A stretch of 8,361 bases of DNA. It comes from Lachnospiraceae bacterium UBA4380. GTDB lineage: Bacteria > Bacillota > Clostridia > Lachnospirales > Lachnospiraceae. Shown here one piece after another: positions 6,896 to 8,361 of the stretch (positions within the stretch are counted from its first letter, which is position 1; each line of letters opens with the position of its first letter). The notes under the pieces are model-generated. The model ran no database searches. It was not told where the DNA came from and saw only the letters and a list, made by a program, of their open reading frames with translations. Location: NCBI GenBank assembly GCA_002390025.1, contig DGRU01000145.1, forward strand, positions 1 through 8,361, given 5' to 3'. The position numbers were made by a program, and so were the translations under genes.

Positions 6896-7073
6896 ACTCC
6901 TCTTTCTCAAAACTCTCGGCAACATGCTCCGCCGTTTTCCGTATTGCTTCCCCGTGCCCCGTCAGCGCTGCAAAAGGCGCAAACTGGGCGGCCCGCTCTT
7001 CCATGGACATCTGCGGGTGCTTTTTGGAAACCGGATGGGGAAGGTTGATGATATCTTCATACTGGTCAGTCAT
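6867..7073 (-). CDS. Small YolD-like protein downstream of Y-family polymerase
   Basis: A 68-residue protein beginning 34 nt after the polymerase stop codon, so probably in the same operon. The core MSMEERAAQFAPFAALTGH (about 23-41) is a pattern I recognise from small proteins paired with UmuC-like polymerases in Clostridia and placed with the YolD family. YolD proteins are thought to be accessory to translesion polymerases, by analogy with UmuD, but the biochemical role is not established. AGGA at about 7079-7082 lies at good spacing from the ATG at 7073. The final 29 nt overlap the end of the HTH gene at 6461-6895 on the other strand. I see no terminator directly after it; the first candidate is at 6385-6430. 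Confidence 0.75.
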   Translation of the reverse strand: MTDQYEDIINLPHPVSKKHPQMSMEERAAQFAPFAALTGHGEAIRKTAEHVAESFEKEEFIPEAPHRI

Positions 7074-7107
7074 TTTGATCCTGTCCTTCTTACTTCTTTT
7101 CTCTGCG

Positions 7108-8361
7108 TCAGGCCTTGTGTCCTCCGATACTCTGATTGCGGTCCCGCATGGTGGCGCCTTCCTGCAGGCTGGTGCCTTTTAAGATCGCATTTTTGCCGAA
7201 TTTTCTGCGGATCTGCAGCATGGCCTCCTGCAGCCTGCGCTCCTTTTCCAGAGCAGCTTTTTCGCGCTCCTTCTTCTCTTCCAGAGCTTGATAATCTGTA
7301 AACAGATCCAGCTGCTGCCAGCTGCCGGCCTGCACATCTTCTCCGCTGTCCGGCATTATTCCGCTGTCTGTTTTCCGGTTTTCCCGCCCTTCTACTTCCG
7401 CATCCTTCTCTCCGTGATTCTCCCGATTCTTTCCCCTGTCCGCATGTGCGTATAGGGGATGATCTTTTCCCGGGACCTTTTTCGGCTCTGCCTCCTCAAT
7501 GACATGGTTGGTCACGAGAAATATTCTGCGGACCAGGAGATCCGGATCGACGATCCTGTCATAGAGATCGAGCACAGCGTCGGTGATGATCCTGGAGGAA
7601 GAGGTATGGCGGCCGAGATTGACCGTTCCATGGGCAGGTTTGGGGGCCATCCTTCCGTACCAGTCCTTTTTCACAGGTCCCCTGTATTTCTCGCGGATTG
7701 CGGGGTCGGTCAGGTTCCCCTTGTCGTAGACCACGGTCAGTACCATCTGGTCCGCCACAAGACGCTTTTCGACCAGGTCCAGGGCCGCGGCGTCCGCCAT
7801 CTCCAGCACCACGATCCGGGCTTTTTCAAATTCATAGGGACACTGCAGGACCTGTCCGGCGCTGAAGGACCGGTTCTCCGGTCTGTAGGCCTTGATATAA
7901 TCAATCGTGCAGGGCTCCCAGCCCCAGGCATGGTCTATGAGAAGCTCCGCGTTGACCCCGAACAGTTTGTAGAGCAGATCCTCATCCTTCAGGGAATACC
8001 TTGCGACATCCCCCATGGTAAACATGCCGTAGCGAGCCAGTTTTTTTGCCGTCCCTTTGCCCACACGCCAGAAATCGGTGATGGGGCGATGGCTCCAGAG
8101 TTTCCGGCGATAGCTCATCTCATCCAGCTTGGCGATCCGCACGCCGTCGGCGTCCGGAGCCGTATGTTTGGCCTCTATATCCATGGCGATCTTGCAGAGA
8201 TAGAGGTTGGGGCCGATGCCCGCAGTGGCTGTGATCCCGGTCTCCTTCAAAACCGCCCGGATCATCTCCATGGCAAGCTCGTGGGCGGTCTTTTTGTAGA
8301 GGACCAGGTACCTTGTCACATCCATCATGACCTCGTCGATGGAATAGACATGGATATCCTC
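7108..8361 (-). CDS. Y-family translesion DNA polymerase, UmuC/DinB-like (5' end cut off)
   Basis: Error-prone polymerase that copies past damaged bases. The open frame runs off the right edge: the 11 codons before the ATG at 8328 read EDIHVYSIDEV, containing the Y-family catalytic SIDE motif, so that ATG is internal. The first 100 or so residues with the initial metal-binding Asp are missing. Counting from 8328, the palm/fingers part includes GITATAGIGPNLYLCKIA (31-48), a helix-hairpin-helix thumb follows (about 86-111, WRVGKGTAKKLARYG), and a little-finger domain runs to about 280. A hydrophilic linker (281-335) leads to QLDLF (339-343), a beta-clamp binding motif. A charged coiled-coil-like stretch (350-368) and the tail RRKFGKN...IGGHKA (374-406) match UmuC-like proteins of Firmicutes. 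It is followed by the YolD-like gene. DNA-damage control is expected for the family, but the promoter is outside the window. Confidence 0.92.
   Translation of the reverse strand, partial: EDIHVYSIDEVMMDVTRYLVLYKKTAHELAMEMIRAVLKETGITATAGIGPNLYLCKIAMDIEAKHTAPDADGVRIAKLDEMSYRRKLWSHRPITDFWRVGKGTAKKLARYGMFTMGDVARYSLKDEDLLYKLFGVNAELLIDHAWGWEPCTIDYIKAYRPENRSFSAGQVLQCPYEFEKARIVVLEMADAAALDLVEKRLVADQMVLTVVYDKGNLTDPAIREKYRGPVKKDWYGRMAPKPAHGTVNLGRHTSSSRIITDAVLDLYDRIVDPDLLVRRIFLVTNHVIEEAEPKKVPGKDHPLYAHADRGKNRENHGEKDAEVEGRENRKTDSGIMPDSGEDVQAGSWQQLDLFTDYQALEEKKEREKAALEKERRLQEAMLQIRRKFGKNAILKGTSLQEGATMRDRNQSIGGHKA

Noticed and set aside
6774..7301. A 175-codon plus-strand frame over the HTH end, YolD-like gene and polymerase end
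   Set aside because: It crosses three better-supported genes in another frame or strand and has no recognisable product.
8326..8328. The ATG at 8328 as the start of the polymerase
   Set aside because: The frame continues upstream to the window edge and encodes the catalytic SIDE motif there, so this methionine is internal.

Overview
The window looks like chromosomal DNA of a Gram-positive gut-type Clostridia, most likely Lachnospiraceae. The basis is the set of protein families, the strong AGGAGG-type ribosome binding sites, the sigma-A-like promoters and the moderate GC content; this is inference, because no rRNA or other taxonomic marker is present. It holds five complete genes and two genes cut by the window edges.

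Left part (1-3054, minus strand): an ABC import system. A promoter at 3026-3054 drives a DUF3798-type substrate-binding lipoprotein (1611-2894). A 339-nt spacer rich in hairpins follows, then a double-domain sugar/nucleoside-type ABC ATPase (1-1271) that runs off the left edge. The permeases are presumably beyond the edge. The substrate cannot be read from the sequence.

Middle part (3208-6895): a signalling locus. A membrane-anchored Ser/Thr protein kinase with a large repeat-containing outer domain (3295-5490, minus) has its own promoter and a strong terminator. Divergent from it, on the plus strand, stand two tandem paralogous 144-residue helix-turn-helix proteins (5858-6292 and 6461-6895), 74% identical. 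The divergent spacer carries a 17-bp perfect palindrome, and the spacer between the two HTH genes carries a 16-bp perfect inverted repeat. The layout suggests a kinase/regulator module, but no functional link is shown by sequence alone.

Right part (6867-8361, minus strand): the 3' part of a Y-family translesion DNA polymerase gene (UmuC/DinB-like, with a beta-clamp motif) followed by a small YolD-like gene. The YolD-like gene overlaps the end of the second HTH gene tail to tail by 29 bp. The nearest minus-strand terminator I can see is the inverted repeat on the far side of that HTH gene. The polymerase transcript may therefore run antisense through the whole HTH gene, which I consider the most interesting regulatory possibility in the window. 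I saw no CRISPR array, insertion sequence, tRNA or rRNA.
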